NCBI RefSeq assembly: GCF_026745355.1 | Contig: NC_079204.1 | Span: 1,495,501 to 1,559,500 of the forward strand | DNA from: Beta vulgaris subsp. vulgaris | Lineage: Eukaryota > Streptophyta > Magnoliopsida > Caryophyllales > Amaranthaceae | DNA: 64,000 nucleotides | Reading direction: 5' to 3' | Shown here: in pieces, positions 11,060 to 22,046 of the stretch | Layout of the letters: each line of letters opens with the position of its first letter | How positions within the stretch are numbered: the first letter of the stretch is position 1 | Notes under the pieces: generated by a model | What the model was told of the DNA's origin: nothing | The model's database searches: none | The model's input: only the letters and a program-made list of their open reading frames with translations | Translations under genes and position numbers: made by a program

Positions 11060-14000
11060 AACAATATTTGCCTTAGACATAGGTTCTCGACTTTCTTCTT
11101 CGACGAGACTAGGAGGAGTTAATGTCGCTCCATCGCCTCGAATTCACTCACCACATTGTATTCACCACATCGCCTCGTATATCAGAGGAAGCAACGTGTA
11201 CTAGCAAGATTAGGCGGGACCCAAAAATACTTACAAAATCACCCCACCTCGTCTTTTCATCAAGACCTAGAGAGAGTCTTGCAGAAGGAATTATTGATAT
11301 TCTTATGCAAGAAGAAACCCTATGGATCACAAAAAGTCGTATGGATGGATAAAGGACGGGGAGAGAAAACGAGATTTTTCCATAGGAGTGTGATGAATCA
11401 AAAGGAATGCAACACGTATCATGTCTATTAGGATGAGGTAGGAAATGACATTCAGGATCCAGGAGGTATCCAAGATCATATAACTAATTTTTTCGAGAAG
11501 TTATATACTTCTGACATCCTTATAGCTGTAGGAAGGCGAATGTGAATGATCAAGACATTGATATAGCATACCCTCCCTCAAATCAGGAAATAAAAGACGC
11601 ACTCAACTCAATGAAACCCTTAAAAGCGCCGGGGCCGGATGGGTTTCATTCCATTTTCTTCCAAAGGATGTGGAATATAGTTGGGGAGGATGTGTGAAAA
11701 CATTCGTGACTGGTTCGAAAAAGTTGAAGTCCCTGAAGATCTTTGCCAAGCTCTGATGTGTCTAATTCCCAAACAAAACCCCCCGGAAATGGTTAAGCAT
11801 CTTAGGCCTATAAGTTTGTGTAATACGTTGTACAAACTTCTCACAAAAATCGTGGTGAACAGATTGAAGCCCCTCATTCCCCTATGGATATCACCTAATC
11901 AAAATAGTTTTATAAAAGGGAGGGGTCCGGAAATAAACCTTGTGGTGGCTTCAGAAATATTACACTCTATGCATAAAAAGAAAGGGAAACTGGGTTGGTT
12001 TGCTCTAAAAATTGACTTGGAAAAAGCTTATGACAGGGTGGAGTGGAGTTTCGTTAGAACTTGTCTCCAAGAGCGTAATCTGGAAGAAAGGTCTATTGAA
12101 TTAATTATGAGCTGTATAACTCAATCATCCTCGGCAATTTTGATAAATGGGAGGAAAACAAAAGCTTTTAATCACACTAGAGGTCTTAGACAGGGGGACC
12201 CTATGTCTCCTTACTTGTTTAATATTTGTCTTGAGTCCTTAACTCATCTTATAAACCAAGCTACGATCGATGGGGAATGGACTCCTTTCTGGGTTGGGAA
12301 GGATAGAGTCCAGGTATCTCATTTAATGTTCGCAGACGACCTCCTCTTGTTTGGTCGAGTAGATGAAAATACTGCTTTTGCGGTTAGGAAGGTGTTGAAC
12401 CAGTTTTGTGAAATGTCAGGGCAGAAAATTAATGAACAGAAGAGTCGCCTTGTTTTCTCGCCCAATACCCAGGAGGAGCACAAGGAGTTGTTTCAAAATA
12501 CATTGAACATAGAGGAGAATGAAAACCTAGGGCTTTATTTAGGAATGCCTCTATCCCATAAACGACCCTCAAGAAGTCAGGTGCAATTCGTCGTTGACAA
12601 AGTAAAACATAGACTAGCTAGATGGAAGACAAAATATCTATCAAAAGCTGGTCGTTTATGTCTGATTAACTCCACCCTATCAACTATACCTGCATATTAC
12701 ATGCAAGCAACTTTTTTCCCGGCCCGTACCCTTCATGAGCTGGACCAGGTTTGTAATAATTTCTTATGGGGGGATGAAGAGAATAAAAGAAAACTTCACT
12801 TAGTGGGTAAAGAAACAACGTTCCGGCCCAAGATTGAGGGTGGACTAGGGATCCGAAATCAGAAGTTAATGAATAAAGCATTCATGGCAAAACTAGGATG
12901 GAAATTAGCTCAAGGTCCCCTAATCTTGCCCAGAAGTGTATAATATCAAAGTATATCCATGATCATAAGGTAACACCCTTTGCAAATGGATCACCAGTGT
13001 GGAGGAGCATTGGGAGAGGATGGGATATCCTTGACAAGCATGGGGAATGGATTCTAGGCACGGGAGAGGATATTAGTTTCTGGCATGATGATTGGTTGAA
13101 TATAGGAACCATTAGAAGTAAAGTACAGGGGCCCCTAAATCTTGTGGAAGACCACAGAAAGGTGAGCACTTTGGTTGAAAATGGCCAATGGAACTTAGGC
13201 GACTTATCTATCTATTTAACCCAGGAGGTGATAGATAGAATCAAGAGCATCCCCCCCCAAACCCAGATAGAGAGCGAGACATGCGAGCTCCTTCTTTCCT
13301 TACACATGCTGGTTTCTCGTTATCTCAAGCATACCATGTTCAGTTACAGCCTTCGAATGTTCACGAGTTGGGATGGGTCTGGAAAACCAAAACATCACCC
13401 AAAATCCAATTCTTCCTGTGGCTTACATGCCTTGATCGTTTGCCCCATAGATCCCTCCTTTTCAAAAGGTTAATTTCCGAAAATTCAAATTGTCCAAGAT
13501 GTTCCTCCCCAGGAGAAGACGCAAATCATATACTCCGTCTGTGCCCAAAAGCCCAAGAGATCTGGGAGATACTAGCCTTAGTACCAAATATAGACACCCC
13601 GTTATCAGAATGGATCAAAGATAACTCCAAGTGTAATGAGTTAGTTCGGGGCGTTGAGTGGTCCAGCCTGTTTCTGTTCATTTGTCATGAGATTTGGAAG
13701 AACCGGAACCAAAAAGTTTTCAACCCTCACCTCACCACCCCTAGCCCGGCTAGTGTGCTAACTATAGCTCTAAACCATACTAGAACTTTTCTCCAATGCT
13801 CAAAAACAATCAACATGAATAGCAATCCTGTAACCCCGGGTCAGCTTAGTAACCAAACACCGTCGGGGTGGATGATGCTTAATACAGATGCATCCTTCTT
13901 GAATGCGAGAGAAGAGAGCGGGATTGCAGGGGTAATTAGGGACCATAGGGGCAATTGGGTGGTAGGGTTTAAGAGATACTCCTTTGCGAGAGATGCATTA

Positions 14001-14431
14001 TTAGCGGAGTTGTTAGGAATTTGGGAAGGCCTTCAATTAGCTATCAGCCATAGATTTCAAAGATTGGTCCTTTTCTCGGATTGTAAAGTGGCAGTGTACC
14101 TCGTGTCCAACGGTAGTTCTCAGACTAACCAATATTCTCATATCATTGATATTTGCAGGGAGTTACGACAGATGTTCCAGGAGATCAAGATTATGCACTG
14201 CAGTAGGGATCGAAACAGCATAGCGGATTGTATGGCCCGGCGACGGGATGATGATTTATATGGTTGTATCAATGTAACTAGGCTTTTCCCCTTCCCCCCT
14301 AGTTATTGTATGGATTTATATCATGCAGAATGTATTCCAGGACCGGATGTGGCCAGTATGGACCATAATGGTATGTAATGTTTTAACTAAGTAATTTAAG
14401 ACCCTTTTCACCAAAAAAAAAAAAAAAAACT
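11060..14431 (+). mobile_element. L1-type LINE, 5'-truncated, poly(A) tail
   Basis: It contains a reverse transcriptase, a zinc-binding RT-associated region and RNase H, and ends in a ~17 base A run at 14414-14431. There is no ORF1 and no recognisable endonuclease domain, so the copy begins inside ORF2. The left border is uncertain, and no target duplication could be assigned. Confidence 0.75.
11156..14378 (+). pseudogene. LINE ORF2 (RT + RNase H), frameshifted
   Basis: The open pieces are 11156-11431, 11681-12943, 12898-13473 and 13281-14378 in changing frames, so at least three frameshifts or stops break the protein. Visible in order are APGPDGF (RT finger), LRPISLCN, a long RT core with KIDLEKAYDRVEW, GLRQGDPMSPYLF and the catalytic FADDLLLF (near 12330), then the zf-RVT-like stretch with C-x2-C (NCPRC) and H/C residues near 13490-13545. 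Last is an RNase H of the plant RVT_3 type with NTDASF, AELLGIWEGL, FSDCKVAV and RDRNSIADCMAR, in which all four acidic residues remain. It functions in target-primed reverse transcription in intact relatives. This copy is inactive because of the frameshifts. Confidence 0.85.
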
Positions 14432-15153
14432 GTTTCCCACTTTTGTTCAATTTCTGCGTTAATGTCATTTGTTTGGAGTGTAAAATTCTGGATTACGCAA
14501 TTCCAGTGTGATTTGATGAAAGAAAAACCCTAGTTTTTCTGCATAATTTGAGAATTTCGCCGGAAATTTGCCAGTTTCTGTTGATTCAAAATAGGTATTT
14601 GAATTTTTCTTTGTCCCTCTCCTTTCTTAATTTTCGCTGTTGATTTGAATACTTGTTTTTCATATACTGTATATATTATTCTATCCTTGTTTTATTTGAT
14701 AATTTGTAGCATTCATACTTGCTGATTGTCTTCTGCATTTGCAATCTTATGCTAAATTACGTGATTATTTCGATTGATTTTAATCGCAATTCTCAATGTC
14801 TCGATTTAGTTATCTGTGTCTCTGTTATTAGATTTGATTTTGATATCGAAAACTTCTCATCTGACTTATTACAGTCAATTGCATTTGTTTAGTTAATTAA
14901 AAAAGTCAAGGACTAAATCTTATACTTTTTGTTAATTTACATGTGGTTTACAGTGAAATCAAAATATTCTGCAGAATGAAAAATCTTCAGCCAGAAAATG
15001 ATATTTCGATTAGAGATGGTGACATGACATGAGTACATGACTCAACTAATTCTGAATGTGGAAGATTAGTGGTAATAGAAAATTAGATAGTTGTTTGACG
15101 CCTCACTTATTTTTTATTACTGACAACGTTAAAATGTGCATATGACCATAGTC

Positions 15154-15368
15154 GGGATCCTCAAGAGTTCTAATAAAACTCTACAAGGTAGAGTTGAATC
15201 TGAATCCTACCTATCAAAATGAAGGAAAAATGAGGGGGTGAATTTTGATGAGAAAAAATAGAGGGGTTTTTGGAAAGATAATATATGAGCCATTGATTTA
15301 TCATTCAATGGTTGATATTGCTCAAACTCTACCTTGTACAGTTTTTTCTAGAACTATAGATGATCCAA
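15154..15368. mobile_element. GGATCC-ended MITE, copy 1
   Basis: The left end gggatcctcaagagttcta...aaactctacaaggtagagtt is mirrored by aactctaccttgtacagtttt...tagatgatcc on the right. The same family occurs at 39851-40082. No coding capacity. Confidence 0.65.
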
Positions 15369-18060
15369 ACACGAGACGAAGGAGAGGAGGGAGATGAAAA
15401 AAGAACCGAGAGAGAAAGAAACATTATATTGTCAAAAATATGAGCGATGCAATTAATAAGAACTTCCTAAAATGGGAAACGTTGCAAGTTTTAAAAATAT
15501 CAAGGAAGTGTATTGGACCTTTTTGCAGATGATGGGATAGTTGCTAATAGTTGGCTGAGCAATTTGATCTTTTTGCATTTAGAGATTGGTTGAGAAGAGA
15601 TTCTTTGTCGAAAATTGATTTTCCCATTACCCTTTGTTTACTTTCTAGATGATGGAAATGAATTTTGCCGGAAATATTACTCCCAATGATGAAGAACATG
15701 TTCTTTTCTAATGGAAGGAATGTTATATTGTTCTCCCTACTGGTTACCTCTTTTTATCTTTCGGATTAATATTCTTTTGCATGATGGTGTTTTTGATGGA
15801 AAACCATTGCTCTAGTTCTTTTCCTTTTATTCTCAGATGGCTCAGTATGAGTTGTATTGCTTCTTTTGTTAACTTTAATTTGTTTTTTCATTACTCAATC
15901 AGGTAAGTACAGATGTTAGAAACAGATACTGAGATGCATTAGTGCTGTTGATTATTCATTCTTTAGATTCCTAATAGTCAACTAGTTCTCCTATTAGAGA
16001 ATGTTTTATGTTGTGAATTGAATTTTTTACAACTTGTAGCCTAAAATTCCATGTTATGCTCGTCATGATTCCCACTTTCTTTGTTGGTTAAGAGTGATCT
16101 TTTTTGTAGTTTGATCAGTGCATATTTTGTATTTAAGCTATCTGTTTTTTATTTTATCTGGTGCAGAGGATCCCAGATCTCTAATCTTAGATAAAGTCAT
16201 GTTTATCTTTTTTAATCAAGTATGAGAAATATAATATTATTTGTCAGTTAATTTTTATTTGAAGGATGATTGATACTGGCCCTAAATTGGATGCTTCTAA
16301 GCTGCAGTAATTACTTTTAGATGCTAGTATCAGCTATTCAGTGGTGCTTGTATGAAATTATTTTTATCGCTGGTATGCTTGTTGTTGTACTTCACTCCAT
16401 GAACAGAAGCAATAGTAGTACATCATTTGATATACCTGAAAGGAAGTGTGTACATGTGTGAAGTACTATCATTTTGTGCTATGCATGTATCTTCAAACTC
16501 GTGCTTGGAACTATCTTAGCTTCTGTAATCATGGGTTCGGGATGTAGCAACTATAAGTCTATAACTAATTGCTACCCCAAAGCATTTATTGTTTTCTTAG
16601 GCTTGAATCTTGATCTCATCCAACCCAAGACTGGTAATCTTGGTGTGAGGCTGTATAAAAGTGTAATTTATCGTAAACACTGCATGATTACCTAAGAATT
16701 GCTATACGTTACAGGTATAGGAATTGCTTGCTTCTTGCTATTCAGTGATGATGTCAGAGCAAGACTTAATGATGAACTTTCGTTCAAAATGTATGATTTA
16801 TATATTTCTTGAATTCGGTCTTGATTGCTTATTTAAATTTTTGTCTAGATCTTGTTTTCTCCTTCTGCTCCTCTTCAAGCAAAGGAGTCAATGTACTGTG
16901 GGACATTTCTTGGTGTCCAAATGGATCAAGAGTATGTTATCACAATTTGAATGATGCAGTTGTTTGCTTACTATCTGCTGCTCCTGATGTGTTTGCATTG
17001 GGTAAGCATGGTCAGCAGGTTATATAGGTTCTATCAGCATTACATAACTGATAAGACGAGAATGGATATGGGAACACAATTTGCGACCTAGTTTTGAAAA
17101 AATTCCCCATAAGGACACCACTTGACTATAGAAATTTAACTCTCAGATCACAGTTTCTGGGGGTGGCCGGGTGGGTAGTAACAACAATGGGTGATATATT
17201 AGGGAATTCTTACACATTGTGGATTTTTAGTTCTTTTTTGGCATAATTGACTCTATTGCAGCAAAGATTATGCGGGTTCTGCATGGTCTGAATTTTCAAC
17301 AATGCAATAAGCTAACAACATTAGTACTTAATTATTAAAATGGCCGTTACATGTGTTCTACAAGCATGATAGCACTATATCTCGAATTATGTTATAAAAT
17401 AAGAAACCTCATCTAGCTTCCTAACTATTCTAACCTGCATCCTTCGTTTGTTGTTGAACTGGTGACGCAGCTGCAATTGCATCACTCATGTGGTTCTTAA
17501 CAGCCTAATGAGTCACTTTTATATATCAGTTATCATTCCCCAGTCCTAACGCTCTTTTTCTGGATATCAGAGTGTTATTGTGAATTGTGATAGGTATTCT
17601 GCTTCAAGACTATTTCGGTAATCATCTCAACTGGACTGTCGAGCTATTGCTCAACTAGTAGTATCAAATTTGTACCTCTTTTCAACCACCAAAGCGTAAG
17701 TAATGACAAGGTAATGTCATAATTGGTTCATAGTTCATTACTACTCCATTAATCATCATGCTGTTATCTCTTTCAAAAAAAATTATGCTACATTTATGTG
17801 TTCATGCTATGATTGGCCTAGTTCTGGTTTCGTGTCGGTGGTAGTCTCTGACTCTCTGTAGCCGCAGCTTGTTTGCTTTCAAAAACTATACAACCAGAGT
17901 TTTTCTGATGTATATGTTGGAACTCCTGATTGTTATGTTCCTAATGTTCTATGACATGATTTGGCTTGCTAAGGTGTATGCTCTGGATGGAATAAACAAT
18001 GGGGCTTGATTTGAATTATCGAAGACAAGGAACTGATTCCAATTTTAGTTTATTTTGGCA

Positions 18061-18148
18061 ATGGTGTATAAAATCACAAGTCATCTTGCAGATGTGATGT
18101 GTTAATGGTGTATAAAATCACAAATCATCTTGCAGATGTGATGTGTTA
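18061..18148. repeat. 44-bp tandem duplication
   Basis: Two near-identical direct units at 18061-18104 and 18105-18148 (atggtgtataaaatcacaa... to ...gtgatgtgtta), differing by one base in the part compared. Confidence 0.85.
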
Positions 18149-18462
18149 ACATATTAAATCAATACTAATTGACAGAACATGAGAACATGAGTGAGTGCAT
18201 CTGTGCATGGCAGCATGGTCCCAAAACGTGTCCGTGCTATATCGTCTTGATGAGGCTCTAACCAGAATTCTGTTACTCAAACTAAAAGAGAATTTTTGAG
18301 GCCCCTTAACAGGGATGCTTGTCTAAGCTATCACTCTGTTAGTAGTTGGATTAGATTTTATGGTCTTTATTTATGATCTTTGTTTTATGGTCCTTTACAG
18401 TTGAAAATTTTGTCATTTTTTTGTTTGTGGTTTTAGCCCTTATGTTTAGGGTGTGTCTAATG

Positions 18463-18803
18463 TGTAAATGAAACAAGATAACTTGCGAGCTACTCGAGGT
18501 AGACTCGGTCAAAGTTCGACTCGAATGAGCTCGAATGGAATTCGGGTTCGACTCGAGATGTTGGTGGCGGGACGAGTTGAGCAACTCGATATTCGACTCG
18601 AAAACTCGTGAGAAGCTCGAATACCCAATATGGGTGTAAATGAATCGAGATAACTCGCGAGGTACTTGAGATCGACTCGGTCAAGGCTGGCCTCGAGTGA
18701 GCTCGAATTGAGCTCGAGCTCGACTCGAGATGTTGGTGGGATGAGTTGAACAACACGATACTCGACTTGAAAACTCGTGAGAAGCTCAAATACCCTATTA
18801 TCT
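18463..18803. repeat. Tandem 172-bp CTCGAG/GAGCTC-rich repeat
   Basis: Two copies begin at 18463 and 18635 (tgtaaatgaa...). Each has many ctcgag, gagctc and actcg motifs and ends gtgagaagctc.aatacc. A third degenerate piece follows around 18855-18930. The two minus-strand reading frames over it (about 77 and 99 codons) arise from the repeat and are not genes. Confidence 0.8.
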
Positions 18804-19249
18804 ATAGAAATATACCTAAATTTGACATATTTTCTACCTTATGGTTGCTTTTAACCCGAGACAATTACAAGATATCTGAGGTCTACTCGGTTAAAGCTCG
18901 ACTCAACTCGATCTCGAATTGAAATGTTAACAAGGTTTAATTAAAGGTGGGATTAGTGTTTTTGGGTGGGTGGGTGGTTTCAAGTATGATCTTCTATCTG
19001 TTGTTGATCAGGTGTTTTCTTTGATTCAACCCGATTAGATGATAAGTATTTGTCCGAGGGTGCCCTAAGTTATCGTGCGCTTAGTCAGCGGCTGATCTTT
19101 GATTCTTAAGAAGAACAAAATTTATTTGTGAGAATAGGGTTAAAGTTAGCGGGTGATCTTTGATTCTCCCAATTACTATTTAATGCGCAGTAACTAGTAT
19201 TTAAGTTCGGGTGATACATCGGGGTTTCTCTGTATATAATTTATTAGTA

Positions 19250-19437
19250 GTCAAATAAGTATATATTTTTTGATTCGGTGATTCATAAGAAAACTTCTAG
19301 AGACTGGAATTGGGAATTTATGCCAGAAGCAAACACACAAATACCCCAAATATGGGAATGATGAGAGTCGAACTCCCAACCATGGAGTTGGGAAGCGGGA
19401 GCTCCAACCATTGGGCTCGCACATGTTTCTCATAAAT
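19250..19437 (-). mobile_element. tRNA-derived SINE inside a Helitron
   Basis: The minus strand reads gcgagcccaatggttggag (A-box-like) and gggagttcgactctc (B-box-like) at tRNA-like spacing. A T-run at the left (19265 on the + strand) is consistent with an A-rich tail. It belongs to a different family from the SINEs at 4.2 and 7.1 kb. The 60-codon minus-strand frame here is not a gene. Confidence 0.6.
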
Positions 19438-19743
19438 CATCTCATACTCATTCAAAAAAATCATCTCATTCATTATATAGATTCAAAAATATTCCATTTA
19501 TATCATCATTAATTTTGATTAAATGAGTAATAAAAGTATGACGGAGTGATGGTTGGATCTCTTTCTTTCATACTTTTTTTTGAAGGGATTTTTCTTTCAT
19601 ACTTGAGGTTGTGGGTTTGAATCTTCACGTTAAAAATGTTTTTTTTTTTACCATATGAGAAAGACGTGGATGAAATATTATTAAATGAGAGATGGTGACA
19701 CGTGACATATATACGTTCTTAGGAACGCTTTTTAATATATTAA

Positions 19744-20272
19744 CTAGTTTTTAGGCTCGAGCAATGCCCTAAGTAATTATATACTACCTCCGTTCTTTTT
19801 TAGTTGCAACATTTGACAAATTGCACTATTTATGTTCTCTTATTTGACCACATTTATTGATTTATATGTTAAACAAAATATAGTCATGTGGGGTCTTGTT
19901 TGATTCGTTTCGATGTAAGCTTTCATAATATCAAATTTTTATAATTTTTACTTACATACAATTAGAGATAAAACGATTTGAAATTGTACATTGGCAAGCG
20001 TGAAAGTCAAAACGTTGCAACTAAATAAAAACAGAGGTAGTATTTCATTTACTAATGTTTGACTTTGAAATAATAACATCAAGTATCACTTGGTTTAGAC
20101 ATTTAGTGGTTAAGACATTAGTATATATGCTTTGATCTCGGGATCCAATCTTACATAATTGCATTATCTATTTTTTAGTGTATATGGATTATATAGTAGA
20201 ATATACTCCAAGTAAAGGTGTCACGTGGCATCTTTCCTTGCTTAGGAATGTCTTTTAATATATTAGTATAGA
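19744..20272 (-). mobile_element. Helitron nested in another Helitron
   Basis: It starts with A|CTAG, then ttttaggctcgagc, and ends ...cttttaatatattagtataga before T. It was interrupted by a Stowaway MITE at 19784-20040. CACGTG lies at 20222-20227, about 45 bp from the 5' terminus. Confidence 0.7.
19784..20040. mobile_element. Stowaway-type MITE inside a Helitron
   Basis: TA-flanked, ends ctacctccgttc / acagaggtag, 257 bp. Because it lies within the nested Helitron it is the youngest insertion of the three layers. Confidence 0.75.
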
Positions 20273-20278
20273 TATAGA

Positions 20279-20741
20279 CTAGTATTTTGACCCGGACGAT
20301 GCCTCGAGTCAATACAATAAACAAAGATGTCATTATTCTTAAATTTCATAATTTATAATGCCATTTTTCGTAATTTTTGGTCATTAAGAAATTAAAAAGT
20401 TCACATCATGATGTGATAAGTAAATAAATTGAAAGGTTTAAGTTTGAAAATAATAGCTTAGAATGAATTTTGGTAAGAAAATATGACATCAATAGTCTCT
20501 TGTTAGTTACGTAATAATAGTGTTAAAGATGTATATACTTGTTTAAGTATTTTTAGTCAAGTATATTTACAGTTTAGGATTTAGGGTTTAGGGTTTTTAG
20601 TCATGTATTTGATACCTTGCAATTACACAAATTTTTTTATTGAGTGCACATGGACGTAAGACATTTACACTAGAAGTTTGAGGTGAGGGCCACGTGGCAC
20701 ATAGACTTCCTTAAGCATGATTTTCAATATATCTATATAGA
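20279..20741 (-). mobile_element. Helitron abutting the split copy
   Basis: It starts CTAG directly after the restored 5' terminal A of the split Helitron, with hairpin-like acccggacgatgcctcgagt, and ends ...aatatatctatataga. CACGTG lies at 20691-20696, about 45 bp from the 5' end. Confidence 0.7.
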
Positions 20742-20995
20742 TAGTTTTTAATTCCTGGCGATGTTCTCGATTATTACTTATTAACAATTATATGTCAATT
20801 AAATATCATCTAATGTTGCATAGCTTATTGGTTAACCTTAAAATATTAACTTGATGTCACGTGGTTGAATCTTATATAAAGCATGTTTCTAATTTTTTAA
20901 TGTATAATGATGACATGTAATGAAACAAATAAAAAGGGAGATGTTACGTGACTCATAGGCTTGTCTTAGAGCACTTTTTAATATACTGGTATAGA
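20742..20995 (-). mobile_element. Fourth Helitron of the tandem stack
   Basis: It begins (a)tagtttttaattcctgg without the C of CTAG and ends ...actttttaatatactggtataga followed by T. At the position where the others have CACGTG it has ttacgtga. Confidence 0.6.
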
Positions 20996-21506
20996 TTTCT
21001 TATTTTTTGTCTTGATAATTTAAGTATAAGTAGTCTTATGGACAATATTCAAAACTAGAAGGAATCTTTTGGATTCTTTTCAATATATTAGAAAATATGT
21101 AATCATTGAAGGTAATGTTTGATTATTTAAATGAGTATTTTATTAATATTCAATCGTTATAATTTTTACTATTATGTAGTAAAAGATATGTAAAATCATG
21201 TACATTGGCAAATATGTACAGTAATGATAGGAAGGATAAAAAATTAAAGAGTACTTGAATAAAGATTGAGCACAAAAGTGATCAAACAACAACTAGTAAT
21301 CTAATCTTTAAAGTAGTTTACTTGATTATTCTAAAATTGAAATAAATTCTTTGGTTTTACAAAATTGTTTGACCCGTGAGTTGTTTGACCTGTAGTTTAC
21401 TTGATATTTTGGCATTTAATTTCTCTAACAAATTAATAGAAAAGAATCGTCAACTGTTTATATTTTTCAAATCTTTTATTTTGGTTGCTTTTGTAATAGC
21501 TTCCTA

Positions 21507-21873
21507 CTCCCTCCGTCCCATAATATAGTGCTTACTTCTCATTTTTCACAAGAATTAAGAAAAATGGAAGGAGTTCTAGGATTTCACAAAAATATATATT
21601 TAAGTAAATGTTTATTGGGTATTTTTGTCTTGGAACTAGGTTTTTTCTTCTTTTTCCTTTAAAATAAAATGAAAGAGCAATAAATTTTCATTGGAATGGT
21701 GTAAAACAATAAATATGGGCACATATTTTAAAAGAAAGTAGGGGTATTTTGGAAAGTTTTATGTAAAAATGAAGGATAATTTAGTCCAAATAAATTGATA
21801 AAAAAAGAATTAGGCACAACATTTTGGGACATCCAAAGAGGAATGCAAGCACTATATTATGGGACGGAGGGAG
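21507..21873. mobile_element. Stowaway-type MITE, well preserved ends
   Basis: TA-flanked with ctccctccgtcccataat and its inverted partner attatgggacggagggag, 367 bp. The well-matched ends suggest a fairly recent insertion. The 62-codon minus-strand frame is not a gene. Confidence 0.85.
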
Positions 21874-22046
21874 TATATGAGTATTTAAAGAAAGTTGAAT
21901 TTCAAAGTATGTGGTCATATTTTTTATGCTACTTTTTTTATTAGTAGTTATACATATTGAACTAGCCATAAAAGTTTTACTTTATTGCATATTATGTTGC
22001 TAGTTTAAATGTAGATTCTTACAATTGATCATTTTTTTTTTAGAAA

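Larger units (their letters stand above)
14432..18350 (+). other. Gene-like region without an intact gene
   Basis: Base composition and texture differ from the surrounding repeats: long T-rich intron-like stretches, an 'aaaaaccctagttttt' leader-like segment near 14524 and possible splice sites. The only peptide of note is at 16809-17027, with the segment GVNVLWDISWCPNGSR, which has the feel of a WD-repeat strand. It is not followed by further repeats and no exon chain could be built. It may be a relic or captured gene piece, or the 5' part of a diverged transcribed locus. Confidence 0.25.
19194..20278 (-). mobile_element. Helitron split by a later Helitron near its 5' end
   Basis: On the + strand it opens with A|CTAG at 19194 and a degenerate hairpin, and runs to ...gctttttaatatatta at 19743. 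There the next Helitron begins. After that element ends at 20272, the six bases tataga (20273-20278) restore the expected terminus ...aatatatta-tataga. A SINE lies inside at 19250-19437. CACGTG occurs at 19699-19704. Confidence 0.6.

Noticed and set aside
19360..19425. tRNA gene on the minus strand
   Set aside because: The arms do not give a full cloverleaf, and the sequence continues as a SINE body with a terminal T-run on the + strand.
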